Under the pieces are notes generated by a model. That model was given only the letters and a program-made list of their open reading frames with translations, had not been told where the DNA came from and searched no databases. Shown piece by piece: positions 37,406 through 46,759 of a DNA stretch of 64,000 bases. Within the stretch, counting starts at the first letter, position 1, and the number at the start of each line of letters is the position of its first letter. Both the position numbers and the translations under genes were made by a program. Origin of the DNA: Acidobacteriota bacterium (GTDB taxonomy: Bacteria; Acidobacteriota; Terriglobia; Acidiferrales; UBA7541); contig JAJYLB010000002.1 in NCBI GenBank assembly GCA_021788095.1, positions 124,001 through 188,000 of the forward strand, given 5' to 3'.

Positions 37406-39400
37406 ATGACTCCAAAGCAGCGGCATGGGCTTTCGATTGCGGCCATTCTGCTGGCCGGAACGGCCGCGTACGGGCTGAGCTTGAACGATGGATTCGTCTG
37501 GGACGACGGATTCCAGATCGTGCGCAATCCGTTCCTGCGGGCCGGCACGGCTTGGCGCAGCCTGTTCACCATGGACGTGTGGGGCTACACGCTTCCCGGT
37601 TCAGGCGGCATCAGCAATTACTACCGGCCCCTGCAGATGCTTACCTACCGGCTGATCGAGGGCTGGGCGGGGTTGAAACCCGCGGTGTTTCACGCGGTGA
37701 ACATCGGCTTCCATCTGCTAGCCTGCGTCGTGGTCTACGCGATCCTCTACGAGTTGACGAAGCGGTGGAGCTGGGCGACGGCCGGCGCGCTGCTTTTCGC
37801 CGTCCATCCCATGCACGCGGAAGCGGTGATCTGGGTTTCCGCGCTCACGGAGACCGGCTGCGCGCTCTTCTACTTCCTCTCGTTTTGGCTATTCCTGCTC
37901 GCGCAGAAGAGAACGAGCCGGTGGCAGCGATCTTGGCGGATTGGTGTTTCGGTGCTGCTGTTCCTCGTGGCGCTCTTCTGGAAAGAGATGGCGTTAACCA
38001 TGCCGGGGATCGTCGCGGCGTGGGTGATTTGTTTTGCGGGAGCGAGCGAGCGGTGGCGCGTGCGGATCCGCCGCGCCGTCCTGTGGTCGTTGCCGTATTG
38101 GGGGGCGATTGGGCTGTATCTCCTGCCGCGAATCAAGGCTCTCGGGTATTTCTCGCGCGTGCAGCAGGCCTGGGTGCTGACGCGCACGTCCTACGTCCTC
38201 ACCGATATCGATCTCATCGGGAAATACTGGGCGAAGCTGCTCGTGCCGGTGAAGCTGAACGCGTTTTACACGTTCCATCCGGTGACTCGGATCGCGGAGC
38301 CGCGCGAACTGGCCGCGATCGCTTTCCTCGCCGTCTCCGCGGCGCTGATTCTTTGGGGAATCAAGCGGGCGCCGCTCGCGAGCTTCGCGGCGGCGTGGAC
38401 TTTCCTAACGCTGGCTCCGGTGCTGGCGCTACGGCAAGTGGGCATGAACGTTTTCACCGAGCGCTATCTCTACATTCCTTCCCTCGGCTTCTGCCTGCTG
38501 CTCGTCTGGGCGGGGAGCGAAGCGATCCGGCGCTGGCGTCCCCGAACCCTTCCGGCGCAGTGGGCGGGGGCCGCGGCGCTAGTGGTGGTGATGGGGCTTT
38601 ATGTGGCCCAGGATCTTCGGCGGATTCCGGATTGGAAGAGCGACGCGACGCTCTACGCGGCGACGGTGGAGGCGTCACCCGATTCCGCCTTCATGCACAA
38701 TTCCTACGGCCAGGTGCTCGGAGACGCACACGACTACGCCGGGGCCGAGCAACAGTACCTGCTGGCCATCGCCGATGCAGCCGCAGCGCAGCCGCCACAG
38801 CCTTTTCAAGTCGCCGACGGCTACGTCGGTTTGGCAGGAGTGGACACGGCGCGCGGGCAATACGACCATGCGCTCAATGCGACCCGAAGAGCCATGAAGC
38901 TGGCCCCGCAGTGGTATGGAGCGAAAGTGGCAGCGGCGGTGGTGCTGATGCATCTAGGCCGGCCAGTCGAGGCGCGCGAAATCCTCCTGCAGGCCGCCAG
39001 AATTCAACCCAACGACGAAGTAATCGTGAACGCGCTGGGCGTTGTCGCGCTTACTCTTCGCCAATACCCCGTGGCCGAGCTGTATTTTCGCCGGGCGTTG
39101 GCGATCGATCCGAGCTATGCCGCCAGCTGGAGCAATCTCGGCCGCACGGAGGCGGAGGCCGGCCAGATCGCTCAGGCGATTCCCGACCTCGAGCGCGCGG
39201 TAGCGCTCGAGCCCAACAATTCCCGGTTTCATGCGAACCTCGGGGGGGCGTTGATGATCGCGGGGCGATTTGGCGAGGCACGGGCGGAGCTTGCGCGCGC
39301 GCTGGCCCTGGACCCGAATTACGCGCCAGCGCAGCATAACCTAGCCCTACTCGAGAAGCTTCAGAAGTCCCATGCGCCGGCGGGCGCCGAGCAACGATGA
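37406..39400 (+). CDS. TMTC-like GT-C membrane protein with C-terminal TPR repeats
   Basis: A 664-residue protein. About 10-11 membrane helices occupy residues 8-405. The first loop has FVWDDGFQIVRNP, matching the acidic motif of GT-C glycosyltransferases, and VHPMHAEAVIWVSAL matches the eukaryotic TMTC O-mannosyltransferase and bacterial relatives. Residues 420-655 contain about six TPRs (VAVNALGVVAL-type NALGVVALTLRQYPVAELYFRRAL, ASWSNLGRTEAEAGQIAQAI). It may transfer a sugar from a lipid carrier to an exported protein; the substrate is unknown. A paralogue follows 172 bp downstream. Confidence 0.82.
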   Translation: MTPKQRHGLSIAAILLAGTAAYGLSLNDGFVWDDGFQIVRNPFLRAGTAWRSLFTMDVWGYTLPGSGGISNYYRPLQMLTYRLIEGWAGLKPAVFHAVNIGFHLLACVVVYAILYELTKRWSWATAGALLFAVHPMHAEAVIWVSALTETGCALFYFLSFWLFLLAQKRTSRWQRSWRIGVSVLLFLVALFWKEMALTMPGIVAAWVICFAGASERWRVRIRRAVLWSLPYWGAIGLYLLPRIKALGYFSRVQQAWVLTRTSYVLTDIDLIGKYWAKLLVPVKLNAFYTFHPVTRIAEPRELAAIAFLAVSAALILWGIKRAPLASFAAAWTFLTLAPVLALRQVGMNVFTERYLYIPSLGFCLLLVWAGSEAIRRWRPRTLPAQWAGAAALVVVMGLYVAQDLRRIPDWKSDATLYAATVEASPDSAFMHNSYGQVLGDAHDYAGAEQQYLLAIADAAAAQPPQPFQVADGYVGLAGVDTARGQYDHALNATRRAMKLAPQWYGAKVAAAVVLMHLGRPVEAREILLQAARIQPNDEVIVNALGVVALTLRQYPVAELYFRRALAIDPSYAASWSNLGRTEAEAGQIAQAIPDLERAVALEPNNSRFHANLGGALMIAGRFGEARAELARALALDPNYAPAQHNLALLEKLQKSHAPAGAEQR

Positions 39401-39572
39401 CTGGCTCGACCGGAATATTCGGGCGGCGCCTCCTGCCTGTAGCGCGTTGCGAATACGTTTACGAGCATGTCGGGCTCCCGGCGAGCCGGGATAGGCGCCG
39501 CCCTGCGCTACACCGGCCCTACGAGTGACGGTGGTGGACGGGTGAGGGACGTCAGCAGATCCACGATGAGTC

Positions 39573-41702
39573 ATGACGAATAATCCCGAGTCCCGGCCGG
39601 CAAATCCTCAGCATCAGGCCAGAGCCTACGCGCCTACGCCCGGCCAGGGCGGGCTCACGGGCCCCGGCGGCGCGAAAGGGCGGCGGGCTCTCGCCGCCGT
39701 TCTGGTCGCGCTGGGGAGCGCGCTGGCTTACGCCAACATTTTGGGTCACGGGTTCGTCTGGGACGATCATCTCCTCATTGCCGGCAACCCCGCCATCCGC
39801 GAGTGGAGCGATTTGGTCAAGGCATTCGGGCGACCCGTGTGGTTTCCACTCGCCCCGCACGGAACGCTCCTCGCCAGTTATTATCGGCCTCTCGAGGCGC
39901 TGGCCTACACCTCGATCTATCTGCTTGGGGGCCTACAGCCGTGGGTGTACCACCTCGCCAGCGTTCTGTTCCACGCTCTGACAGCCGTAGCGCTCATGTT
40001 GCTCACCGAAGAACTCACGGAGAGCCTGGCGGCCGGTTTTGTCGCGGCGCTGCTCTTCGCGGTCTATCCGCTGCACACGGAAGCGGTGAACTGGATTGTG
40101 GCGCTGCCGGTCATCGAGTGCGCGTTCTTCTATCTGGCGAGCGTGTACTGCTGGGCGCGCTGGCGTAAGACACAGGCAGGCGGCAGCGGCATCCGGTTTT
40201 GGCTCCTCGGCGCCTGCGGGGCGTTCTTGCTCGCACTGCTCGCTGACGAGATGGCCATCACGCTGCCGCTGGCCCTACTGCTTTTCGAGCGATTCCGGGG
40301 CAACGAGGGGCAAAATCGCATCTGGGACCCGGCGCCCGGGGCGAGCGCGGCGGGTAAAGTAGCGAAAGATGCTGGGCTCTCCCACTCGAAGCTGGACGCT
40401 GCCTCGATTCCGGCAAGAGCTGGCAGCCGGAAGCCTGCCGCTACGACTATCTGGCTGAAGTTTTCGGGACCCGGCGCGGTAGGAGGAACGCTGGCCGTCT
40501 ACCTCGGCTTGCGCGATTGGGCTCTTGGAGGACTTCGCCCCGGCCAGAACGGGCACGTGCTCACCTCCTGGCAATATTTTCTTTCCGATCTCGCGCTCCT
40601 CGGCAGCTATTTCCAAAAGACGTTTTTGCCCATCCACCTGAACGCCTATTACGTCTTCCAGCCAACCAGTTCTTTGGGGGAGCCCGCGGTGATTCTGGGA
40701 GCGGCGTGGGCGATCGTATGCCTCGGGATTCTTCTCGTCGCCAAGCGCGTCTCGGTTCCGCTCGGCGCGGCGAGCGCGACGTGGCTGAGGCCAGCGCTCT
40801 TCGGCTTGGTATGGATTCCGATTACGTTGATTCCCGCGTTGGCGATCCGCCAAGTCGGCTACAACGTCTTTGCCGAGCGCTACCTCTATCTGCCCTCGGC
40901 GGGCGCGTGCCTGGTGGGAGCGGGCTTGCTTTGCGGGTTGTACGCGCGACCGGCACGAAGCGCGAAGTGGATTGCCGCGGCGCTCGCTCTGGCCCTGGTG
41001 GCGGCGTTCGCCTTCCAGACGGTGCGAAGAAACGGCGTGTGGAAAGACGATTTCACGCTCGATCGCCAAACGATTCTGGATTCGCCCAACGCGGCGCCCA
41101 TTTACAGCGATCTCGGCCACGCTTACTACCAGCGCGGCGAGTATGCGGAGGCGCTGGCTGCCGGCCGGGAAGCGCTGGACGCCGCCCAGCGCGATTACCG
41201 CCAGAATCCCCGGTTCGTTTCGGACGCCTACGCGGGAATGGGGACGGCGGAGTTGGCGCTGAGGCGCGGGGCGCAGGCCGAGTCGGATTTCCATCATGCG
41301 CTTGCGGCTTATCCCAATGCCGATGCGTACCTGAATCTCGGCGTCATTGCCTTCCAGCGTGGCGATTACCGCAGCACGGCCGCACTCTCGAAGCAGGCGA
41401 TCCGAGCGTCGCCGACCTATGGCCTCGCGTACAACAACGCGGGCGCGGGGCTGCTGGCGATGGGGCAGGTGGCGGATGCGATGCCGTATCTCGAGAAGGC
41501 GGTTGAACTCGAGCCCCGCTACACCCAGGCACGCATCAATCTCGCCCTCGCCTATCAGAAAAGCGGCGAGATCCCTGCCGCCATACGCCAAGTGCGCGCG
41601 GTGCTGGGGTACGATCCCAAGAACCAGGCCGCCTATCAATTGCTCGTCGAATTTCTGAAGATCCCGGTGGGGCCTGCGGCCCAGCCGCCGGGGAAAAACT
41701 GA
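39573..41702 (+). CDS. Second TMTC-like GT-C/TPR membrane protein (tandem paralogue)
   Basis: A 709-residue paralogue of the preceding gene with the same layout: FVWDDHLLIAGNP in the first loop, YYRPLEALAYTSIYLLGG, VYPLHTEAVNWIVALP, then FAERYLYLPSAG and TPRs in the last 250 residues. Differences: a 38-residue Pro/Gly-rich N-terminal tail, and an extra stretch of about 40 residues (roughly 245-300, GQNRIWDP...RKPAATTIW) between two membrane helices. That stretch is absent from the paralogue and contains dispersed repeat family F in frame. Sugar or protein substrate unknown. Confidence 0.82.
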   Translation: MTNNPESRPANPQHQARAYAPTPGQGGLTGPGGAKGRRALAAVLVALGSALAYANILGHGFVWDDHLLIAGNPAIREWSDLVKAFGRPVWFPLAPHGTLLASYYRPLEALAYTSIYLLGGLQPWVYHLASVLFHALTAVALMLLTEELTESLAAGFVAALLFAVYPLHTEAVNWIVALPVIECAFFYLASVYCWARWRKTQAGGSGIRFWLLGACGAFLLALLADEMAITLPLALLLFERFRGNEGQNRIWDPAPGASAAGKVAKDAGLSHSKLDAASIPARAGSRKPAATTIWLKFSGPGAVGGTLAVYLGLRDWALGGLRPGQNGHVLTSWQYFLSDLALLGSYFQKTFLPIHLNAYYVFQPTSSLGEPAVILGAAWAIVCLGILLVAKRVSVPLGAASATWLRPALFGLVWIPITLIPALAIRQVGYNVFAERYLYLPSAGACLVGAGLLCGLYARPARSAKWIAAALALALVAAFAFQTVRRNGVWKDDFTLDRQTILDSPNAAPIYSDLGHAYYQRGEYAEALAAGREALDAAQRDYRQNPRFVSDAYAGMGTAELALRRGAQAESDFHHALAAYPNADAYLNLGVIAFQRGDYRSTAALSKQAIRASPTYGLAYNNAGAGLLAMGQVADAMPYLEKAVELEPRYTQARINLALAYQKSGEIPAAIRQVRAVLGYDPKNQAAYQLLVEFLKIPVGPAAQPPGKN
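40416..40447. repeat. Dispersed repeat family F copy lying inside a coding region
   Basis: AGAGCTGGCAGCCGGAAGCC then TGCCGCTACGAC. It aligns with AGAGCCGGCTGGAAGCCGGC at 43443-43470, with small gaps. In this copy it is read as RAGSRKPAATT within the TMTC-like paralogue. Confidence 0.55.
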
Positions 41703-41722
41703 GAGGGGAGAACCGGAGAGGT

Positions 41723-43354
41723 ATGAGAGGAACCTTGAGGAAAGAGCCGCAAGGAGAAGCGGAGCCTTCGGGCCCCGATGAATTGCATCGGGGCCCTCAG
41801 GATGACAGCATCCTTTGGGGTGGCGGAAAGAGGCGCGCGGGCAGGAATGCCCGCGCCACTCGCTGCGGTGCGCGCCGTGCTACCGGCAGGCGGGCCAGGT
41901 GGGGAGCCATTAGCCGCGCGGTGGGTTTGGGGCTTTTGCTTCTGGCCGTGCCGGTATGGCCGCAGGCGGTGACTCCGAAGCCGGTGCTGATCCGCGACGC
42001 CACGGTGATCGACGGCACCGGAGGAAAGGTGCAGCCAGGCGTCTCGATCCTCATCGAACGCGACGTGATTCAAGCGATTGGCAAAGACGTGAAGGCGCCG
42101 CCCGATGCGACGACGATCGATGCGAAGGGAAAGTACGTCATCCCCGGCCTGATCGACGCGCGCGTGAAACTCGGCCCCAGCCCGGCCAACCGCCTCTCGC
42201 GGGAAGAGGTCAACGTCGAACAGCAAGTGCGGAACCTGCGCGCCTTGCTGCAGGCCGGCGTAACGACCGCGCGGCTGATCCAAGGGAACATTGCGGATCA
42301 GCAGTTTTACGAGCGGGCCTGGAACGAAAACATTCTGACGAGTCCTCGCCTGGTGGTCTCGGGACCGATTTTCACGGTGGCGCACGGGCATCCGTGGGAA
42401 GAGTACAGTCCGATCGCCCCGCAGGCGCGCGCGGAGCAACTGCGCCAAGTGAGCAGCGCCGCGGAAGCGAAGACCATGACGAACGCCGCCATCCAAGCGG
42501 GAGTCGAGGTCGTCGAGGCGGTTTACGACGCCGGCATGAAACCGCATCCCTTCCCGCGGCTCTCGCCGGGCGAACTCGCCGCCATCGTCACCGCGGCGCA
42601 CGCGCAGAAGCGCAAGGTGTTCTGCGCGGTTTCGACGAATGCCGAAGCGCAAGCCGCGGTCCGCGCCGGTTGCGACGCAATCGAAGGGGTCTGGCAGGAA
42701 GCGATGAGCGGGCAAACGGCGGCGCTCATGGCGGAGAAGAAGGTTTTCTACATGCCCGTGCTGACCAACCAGGGAGACCTCATCAACCTGATTTCTCCTG
42801 ACGACCTTGCCAGCTACCTCAAGGACCCGATCGTCGCGAAGACCGTGTCGAAACTCTATCGCGACAGCGTCGAGAGCCCGGGCGGGATACTCGGTTACTT
42901 GCGCAAGGCGCTCGGGGCGGATCCCGCAGCGAGGCAAGGGATGTCCGAGCAGGAGAAGAGAGCGCAGGATAGCGTGCGAGTGGCGCAGGTAGCGGGAGTG
43001 CGCGTGATCGTCGGCACGGAGGCGGGAGACACGCTGATCTTCCCCGGCGCTTCGCTCGATCGCGAGCTGCAACTCCTGGTCGAGGCCGGACTCACGCCCG
43101 GGCAGGCGATTATCGCCGCTACAAAGAACACCGCCGCCGCTCTCGGCCTCGGCGCAACGACCGGCACCATTGCGGTGGGGAAGCAGGGGGATCTGGTGAT
43201 TCTCTCCGCCGATCCGCTCGCCAACATTCGCAACGTCGAAGACGTCGACACGGTAATCTGCAGCGGGCGCGTGCTCGGATCGGAGCAGCTTCCCGCGCCA
43301 GCGCCTAAGGCAGCGCCCAAGCCGGCCCCGAAAGCTACGGGGAAGGGGCCGTAG
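41723..43354 (+). CDS. Amidohydrolase-fold exported protein lacking the metal-binding histidines
   Basis: A 543-residue protein. Residues 85-515 follow the imidazolonepropionase-like amidohydrolase pattern (RDATVIDGTGGKVQPGVSILIE, KYVIPGLID, LVEAGLTPGQAIIAATKNTAAALGL, GKQGDLVILSADPL). The HxH metal motif after GLID is replaced by ARVK (R147, K149), VSTNAEAQAAVRAGCDAIEG lacks the usual His residues, and GTDAG reads GTEAG, so catalysis is unlikely. Residues 64-80 are a signal-peptide core (AVGLGLLLLAVPVWPQA), preceded by a long tail encoded by repeats. ATG 41723 follows GGAGAGGT; a GTG at 41921 is the alternative start. The C-terminus is a Pro/Ala/Lys tail. Confidence 0.75.
   Translation: MRGTLRKEPQGEAEPSGPDELHRGPQDDSILWGGGKRRAGRNARATRCGARRATGRRARWGAISRAVGLGLLLLAVPVWPQAVTPKPVLIRDATVIDGTGGKVQPGVSILIERDVIQAIGKDVKAPPDATTIDAKGKYVIPGLIDARVKLGPSPANRLSREEVNVEQQVRNLRALLQAGVTTARLIQGNIADQQFYERAWNENILTSPRLVVSGPIFTVAHGHPWEEYSPIAPQARAEQLRQVSSAAEAKTMTNAAIQAGVEVVEAVYDAGMKPHPFPRLSPGELAAIVTAAHAQKRKVFCAVSTNAEAQAAVRAGCDAIEGVWQEAMSGQTAALMAEKKVFYMPVLTNQGDLINLISPDDLASYLKDPIVAKTVSKLYRDSVESPGGILGYLRKALGADPAARQGMSEQEKRAQDSVRVAQVAGVRVIVGTEAGDTLIFPGASLDRELQLLVEAGLTPGQAIIAATKNTAAALGLGATTGTIAVGKQGDLVILSADPLANIRNVEDVDTVICSGRVLGSEQLPAPAPKAAPKPAPKATGKGP
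41770..41796. repeat. Perfect 11-bp hairpin inside the 5' end of the amidohydrolase-like gene
   Basis: GGGCCCCGATG (41770-41780) and CATCGGGGCCC (41786-41796) around AATTG, followed by TCAGGATGACA, the motif that ends several dispersed repeats here. It is translated in frame if the ATG at 41723 is used. Confidence 0.7.
41832..41860. repeat. Dispersed palindrome family E, copy 2 (within a coding region)
   Basis: GGCGCGCGGGCAGGAATGCC then CGCGCCACT, matching 37058-37086 with one change. Read in frame as part of KRRAGRNARATRC in the amidohydrolase-like protein, ahead of its signal peptide core. Confidence 0.8.
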
Positions 43355-43442
43355 CGATCACCCGCTCCGGGTGGGTTGTGAGGTTTCGACCCAAGGCCGC
43401 AGTCTTCCGCGCGACGGGCCTTCGATCCGTCGTTTCCGCCCC

Positions 43443-43470
43443 AGAGCCGGCTGGAAGCCGGCGCTACAAC
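43443..43470. repeat. Dispersed repeat family F, intergenic copy
   Basis: AGAGCCGGCTGGAAGCCGGC then GCTACAAC, with inverted arms GCCGGCT/AGCCGGC. It lies between the convergent amidohydrolase-like gene and gspD. Confidence 0.65.
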
Positions 43471-43480
43471 AAAACGAACC

Positions 43481-46072
43481 TCAATAGTTCGGGGACTTCT
43501 TGATCATCGGTTTGATTTCCTTCATCTGGTCGATCAGGCCGGAAGTGCTTTTGGCCGCGTCGCGCTCGTCCTGAATGATGTGAGGCGTGATGATCAAAAC
43601 CAGCTCCGTGCGGCTGGTCGAGCGCGAGGTGGAACCGAAGAGAACGCCGAGGCCGGGAATGTAGCCGAGGAGGGGGAAGCGGTCGCGGGTGAGGGTGTTC
43701 GAGGTGGAGATGAGGCCGCCGAGGGCGAGCGGCTCGTTATTGTGGAGAACGACGGAGGTGCTGAAGAGGGTCTGATTGATGACCGGGGCGGCGATGGAGG
43801 AGGTGGTGTTCGAGCCGGCGGCGCTGACCGACTGGTCGATGACGAGCGTCACGACACCGCTGGAATTGATGCGCGGGGTGACGTGCAAGATGATTCCCGT
43901 GCTTTGGTAGCTGATCGTCTGCGCGAAGACGCTCGTGCCTCCGGATTCGATCGGAGTGAGGGCCGAGCCCAACGGAACCGGGACGTTCGCGCCCACCTGG
44001 ATGGTGGCGGGGGTGTTATCCGTCACCAGGATGGAGGGAGCCGAGAGCATGCGAACGCGCGAGCGGTTGTCCGACGCGTTGAGAAAGAGTTCGAGCGCGC
44101 GCGTCTGCCCGATGAGCGCGAACGTACTGGCTTGGAGCGACCCGCCGGTCTGCCCGGGAACGAACGATCCTGCTGTGTTGAGAGCGCCGGGAAGCTGGTT
44201 TTTCTGGTTGAGGTAGGCGGAAATGCCGAAATTGAGATCGCCGGTAAGGTTCACCTGATAGATTTCGGCGTCGATCAGCACCTGGCGCGGCGGGGTGTCG
44301 AGCTGCTGGATGGTCTGCTGGAGCACCGCCCAGTCCTGCGGCGTGCACTGCACGATCAAGGAGTTGTCCCTGTCGTCCGCCATGATCCTCAGCGAGCCGG
44401 TGAGTTGGGGAGCAGATCCCTGGGGTGGGGCGGTTGCGGACGACGTGGAGAGCTGCGTGGACGACTGTTCCTGAGCTTGGGGTAGGACCAGCGGATTCGC
44501 CGATTGGGGCGTGGCGGGTTTGTTCGTTGGCGCGAGTTCCTGCCCACCGTACAGAGCGTTGAGGATGTGCTGCAGGTCCGACGCCTTCGCGTTCTGAACC
44601 ATATAGACGAAGTTGCGCACGCCGGAGGCCATCGCCGGCTGATCGAGACGCGCGATCCATTTCCCCACGTCGCCGAAAACGCCGGGCGTCGGCGCGATCG
44701 CCAGGATCATGTTCAGCCGGGTGAGCGGAATGAATTGGATGGCCGAGGTCTTTCCCCCGAGCGCGTAACCGGAAAAGACGTCTTTCAATTCGGGAACGAG
44801 GTCGTCAACCGCCGTGTTCTGGACGGGAAAGAGCTGGACGCGCCGGCGGGCGAAGGTGGGGCTGTCGAACATGTCGATCAACTCGCGGAATTGTTGGAGC
44901 TTGAGGGGAGTGTCGGTGATCAGGAGGATGTTGCCTTGCTGATCGATCACGATCGAGCCGGCCGACGAGACGAATTGCTGAAGAATTCTCCCCATATCGG
45001 CGGCGGAAACGAAGTGCATCGGAATCACGTCCATGGCCAAGCCCTCGCCCGCCGCGGGGGGTGGCGCGGTCGCTTGCTTCACGAATTCCAAGGGGAAGGG
45101 CGCCTGTTTGGCCTCGGCAGCGGGCATCACACGGTAATACGCGCCGACTTTCACCATCGTCGCGCCATTGAGCTGCAAAATGGTTTGGAGCAGTGTGAAG
45201 AGATCGTCGCGCGAGACCGTCCCGGCGGAGCTGATCGTCACGGTGCCCTTGACGGACGGATCGACGATGTAGTTGATCTTCAGCTCCGAGGCGACGATCC
45301 GCAGCACCTGATAAAGATCGGCATTCTCGAGATTGAGAGAGAGGCCTCCCCCTGCGGTCTGGATATTGGACGGGGCAATGGTGCCGGGCGCGGCGGCCTG
45401 ACCTGCCGCAGCGGGTGCCGGAGGTTGCGCCGCAGAACCCGGAGCCGTCGCCGGCGAGCCAGCCGTGGCGGGTTGGCCCGTTGCCTGCGGCGGTCCGCCT
45501 TGCACCGATTGTGAGGCTGCCGATCCAGGCTGGGCAGATTGACTGCCGGACTGACCCGCGCCGCCAGACGCCGACGACCCCGCCGTGGCGGGGGCGGCAG
45601 GAGCGCCACCCTGCGCGGAGCCGGCTGGCGGCTTCCCAGCCGCCGGATTCTGCGCCTGATTCTGCTGCCCTGTAGCCGGATTGCCCGTCGCGGCGGGCTG
45701 CGGCTGCCCGGTTGGGGAACCGTTCTGGGGAGCGCACCTCACCATCGGCCCGAAAAGCGTCTCGACCGTGACGGTGGGCCCGCCCCCGCACGGCGGCTTT
45801 GACGCCTGCGCTTTCTGACCTGTTTTCGCCGGGGCCTGGCCCGTTGCGGCGGCGGGCGGGGCAGCCGCCTTTTGGCCCGCCTGTTGCTGCGGCGGTCGAC
45901 TTGGGAGCGGGGTGGGACTTGCCGCGGCGAGCAAGCCTGCCAAGGCCAGCGGACCCAGCCATGCCGAAAGAGCCATGGGCGAGCCGGGCCGCATTCGGCC
46001 GGGAGCATGATGGTGGCGGTTGGACTGGTTGGCTGGCGATTTAGCGCGCAAGGTTTCCCCTCTCGTTCTCAT
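43481..46072 (-). CDS. gspD: Type II secretion system secretin GspD
   Basis: An 863-residue outer-membrane channel. After a hydrophobic stretch (WLGPLALAGLLAAASP) comes a Gln/Pro/Ala-rich linker of about 180 residues, then N-domains (LNLENADLYQVLRIVASELKINYIVDPSVKG; FVYMVQNAKASDLQHILNALYGG) and the C-terminal secretin domain (GTSVFAQTISYQSTGIILHVTPRIN, PLLGYIPGLGVLFGSTSRS, TELVLIITPHII). The low-complexity linker is unusually long for GspD. Last gene of the gsp cluster. The start is uncertain: ATGs at 45994 and 45976 sit closer to the signal core. Confidence 0.95.
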   Translation of the reverse strand: MRTRGETLRAKSPANQSNRHHHAPGRMRPGSPMALSAWLGPLALAGLLAAASPTPLPSRPPQQQAGQKAAAPPAAATGQAPAKTGQKAQASKPPCGGGPTVTVETLFGPMVRCAPQNGSPTGQPQPAATGNPATGQQNQAQNPAAGKPPAGSAQGGAPAAPATAGSSASGGAGQSGSQSAQPGSAASQSVQGGPPQATGQPATAGSPATAPGSAAQPPAPAAAGQAAAPGTIAPSNIQTAGGGLSLNLENADLYQVLRIVASELKINYIVDPSVKGTVTISSAGTVSRDDLFTLLQTILQLNGATMVKVGAYYRVMPAAEAKQAPFPLEFVKQATAPPPAAGEGLAMDVIPMHFVSAADMGRILQQFVSSAGSIVIDQQGNILLITDTPLKLQQFRELIDMFDSPTFARRRVQLFPVQNTAVDDLVPELKDVFSGYALGGKTSAIQFIPLTRLNMILAIAPTPGVFGDVGKWIARLDQPAMASGVRNFVYMVQNAKASDLQHILNALYGGQELAPTNKPATPQSANPLVLPQAQEQSSTQLSTSSATAPPQGSAPQLTGSLRIMADDRDNSLIVQCTPQDWAVLQQTIQQLDTPPRQVLIDAEIYQVNLTGDLNFGISAYLNQKNQLPGALNTAGSFVPGQTGGSLQASTFALIGQTRALELFLNASDNRSRVRMLSAPSILVTDNTPATIQVGANVPVPLGSALTPIESGGTSVFAQTISYQSTGIILHVTPRINSSGVVTLVIDQSVSAAGSNTTSSIAAPVINQTLFSTSVVLHNNEPLALGGLISTSNTLTRDRFPLLGYIPGLGVLFGSTSRSTSRTELVLIITPHIIQDERDAAKSTSGLIDQMKEIKPMIKKSPNY

Positions 46073-46079
46073 CGAAATT

Positions 46080-46757
46080 TCAATGCTTGTCGTTCACCCA
46101 AATAGGGCCGAACGGCGTTTGCAACATATGCTGGCCCGGATGTGTGTTGTCCGTAGCGGGTTGGGACTCGGCTGGCGCAGCCCCGACCGTCGTGGTGTTG
46201 GAAGCGCCGGGAGCAGGCGCCGAGGTGGAAGCCTCGGCCGTTGTCGGGGAGGTGGGAGCCGCCGACGCCGTTTTGAGGCTGGAGCGCTGGAGCCGGGCAA
46301 TGGCGTTGTAGAGCATGACTTGCGACGTTCCGGCCGCGGTCTGGAAGACCACCGATTCGCGATGCACCGCCGCTAGCTTGTAACCGTTGAACGTTGCGCC
46401 TTCGTCAATGCGCTGCGGCTTGAGGCTGGGCTGCCCGGCGAGCAGAGCGAAGCGCCGCTTGCCGATAATGACGGAGCCGTAGTAGAGCGGGGGCGGTCCG
46501 AGCGGGACGGCGGCGGCCTGCTGCGGCGTGGCGATGACGTCGTTCCGATCGGCGGAAAATGGATTTTGCTGCGCGATGTTGTCGTACGGACGGGGCGGGA
46601 CGGAGGGAGGAAGGGAGGGCAGCGGAAGCAGGCTGGGACGAATGGATTGCGGGCCGTCGCGGAGGAGCTCCGCGTGCCAATCGGCGCGCAATTTCCACGT
46701 GATGCCGGCGGCGGCCGCCAGCAAGAGCAGGTTGATGACCCACCACGACTTGCGCAT
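46080..46757 (-). CDS. gspC: GspC-like inner-membrane protein of the type II secretion system
   Basis: 225 residues: a short cytoplasmic start, one membrane helix (WWVINLLLLAAAAGITW), a Pro-rich linker, and a periplasmic segment with QQNPFSADR...YYGSVIIGKRRFALL...QRIDEGATFNGYKLAAVHRESVVFQ, which fits the HR domain of GspC (also like PilP). HR contacts the GspD N-domains. There is no PDZ domain; instead the tail is Ala/Thr/Pro-rich. Position between gspM and gspD supports the call. Confidence 0.75.
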   Translation of the reverse strand: MRKSWWVINLLLLAAAAGITWKLRADWHAELLRDGPQSIRPSLLPLPSLPPSVPPRPYDNIAQQNPFSADRNDVIATPQQAAAVPLGPPPLYYGSVIIGKRRFALLAGQPSLKPQRIDEGATFNGYKLAAVHRESVVFQTAAGTSQVMLYNAIARLQRSSLKTASAAPTSPTTAEASTSAPAPGASNTTTVGAAPAESQPATDNTHPGQHMLQTPFGPIWVNDKH

Positions 46758-46759
46758 CG

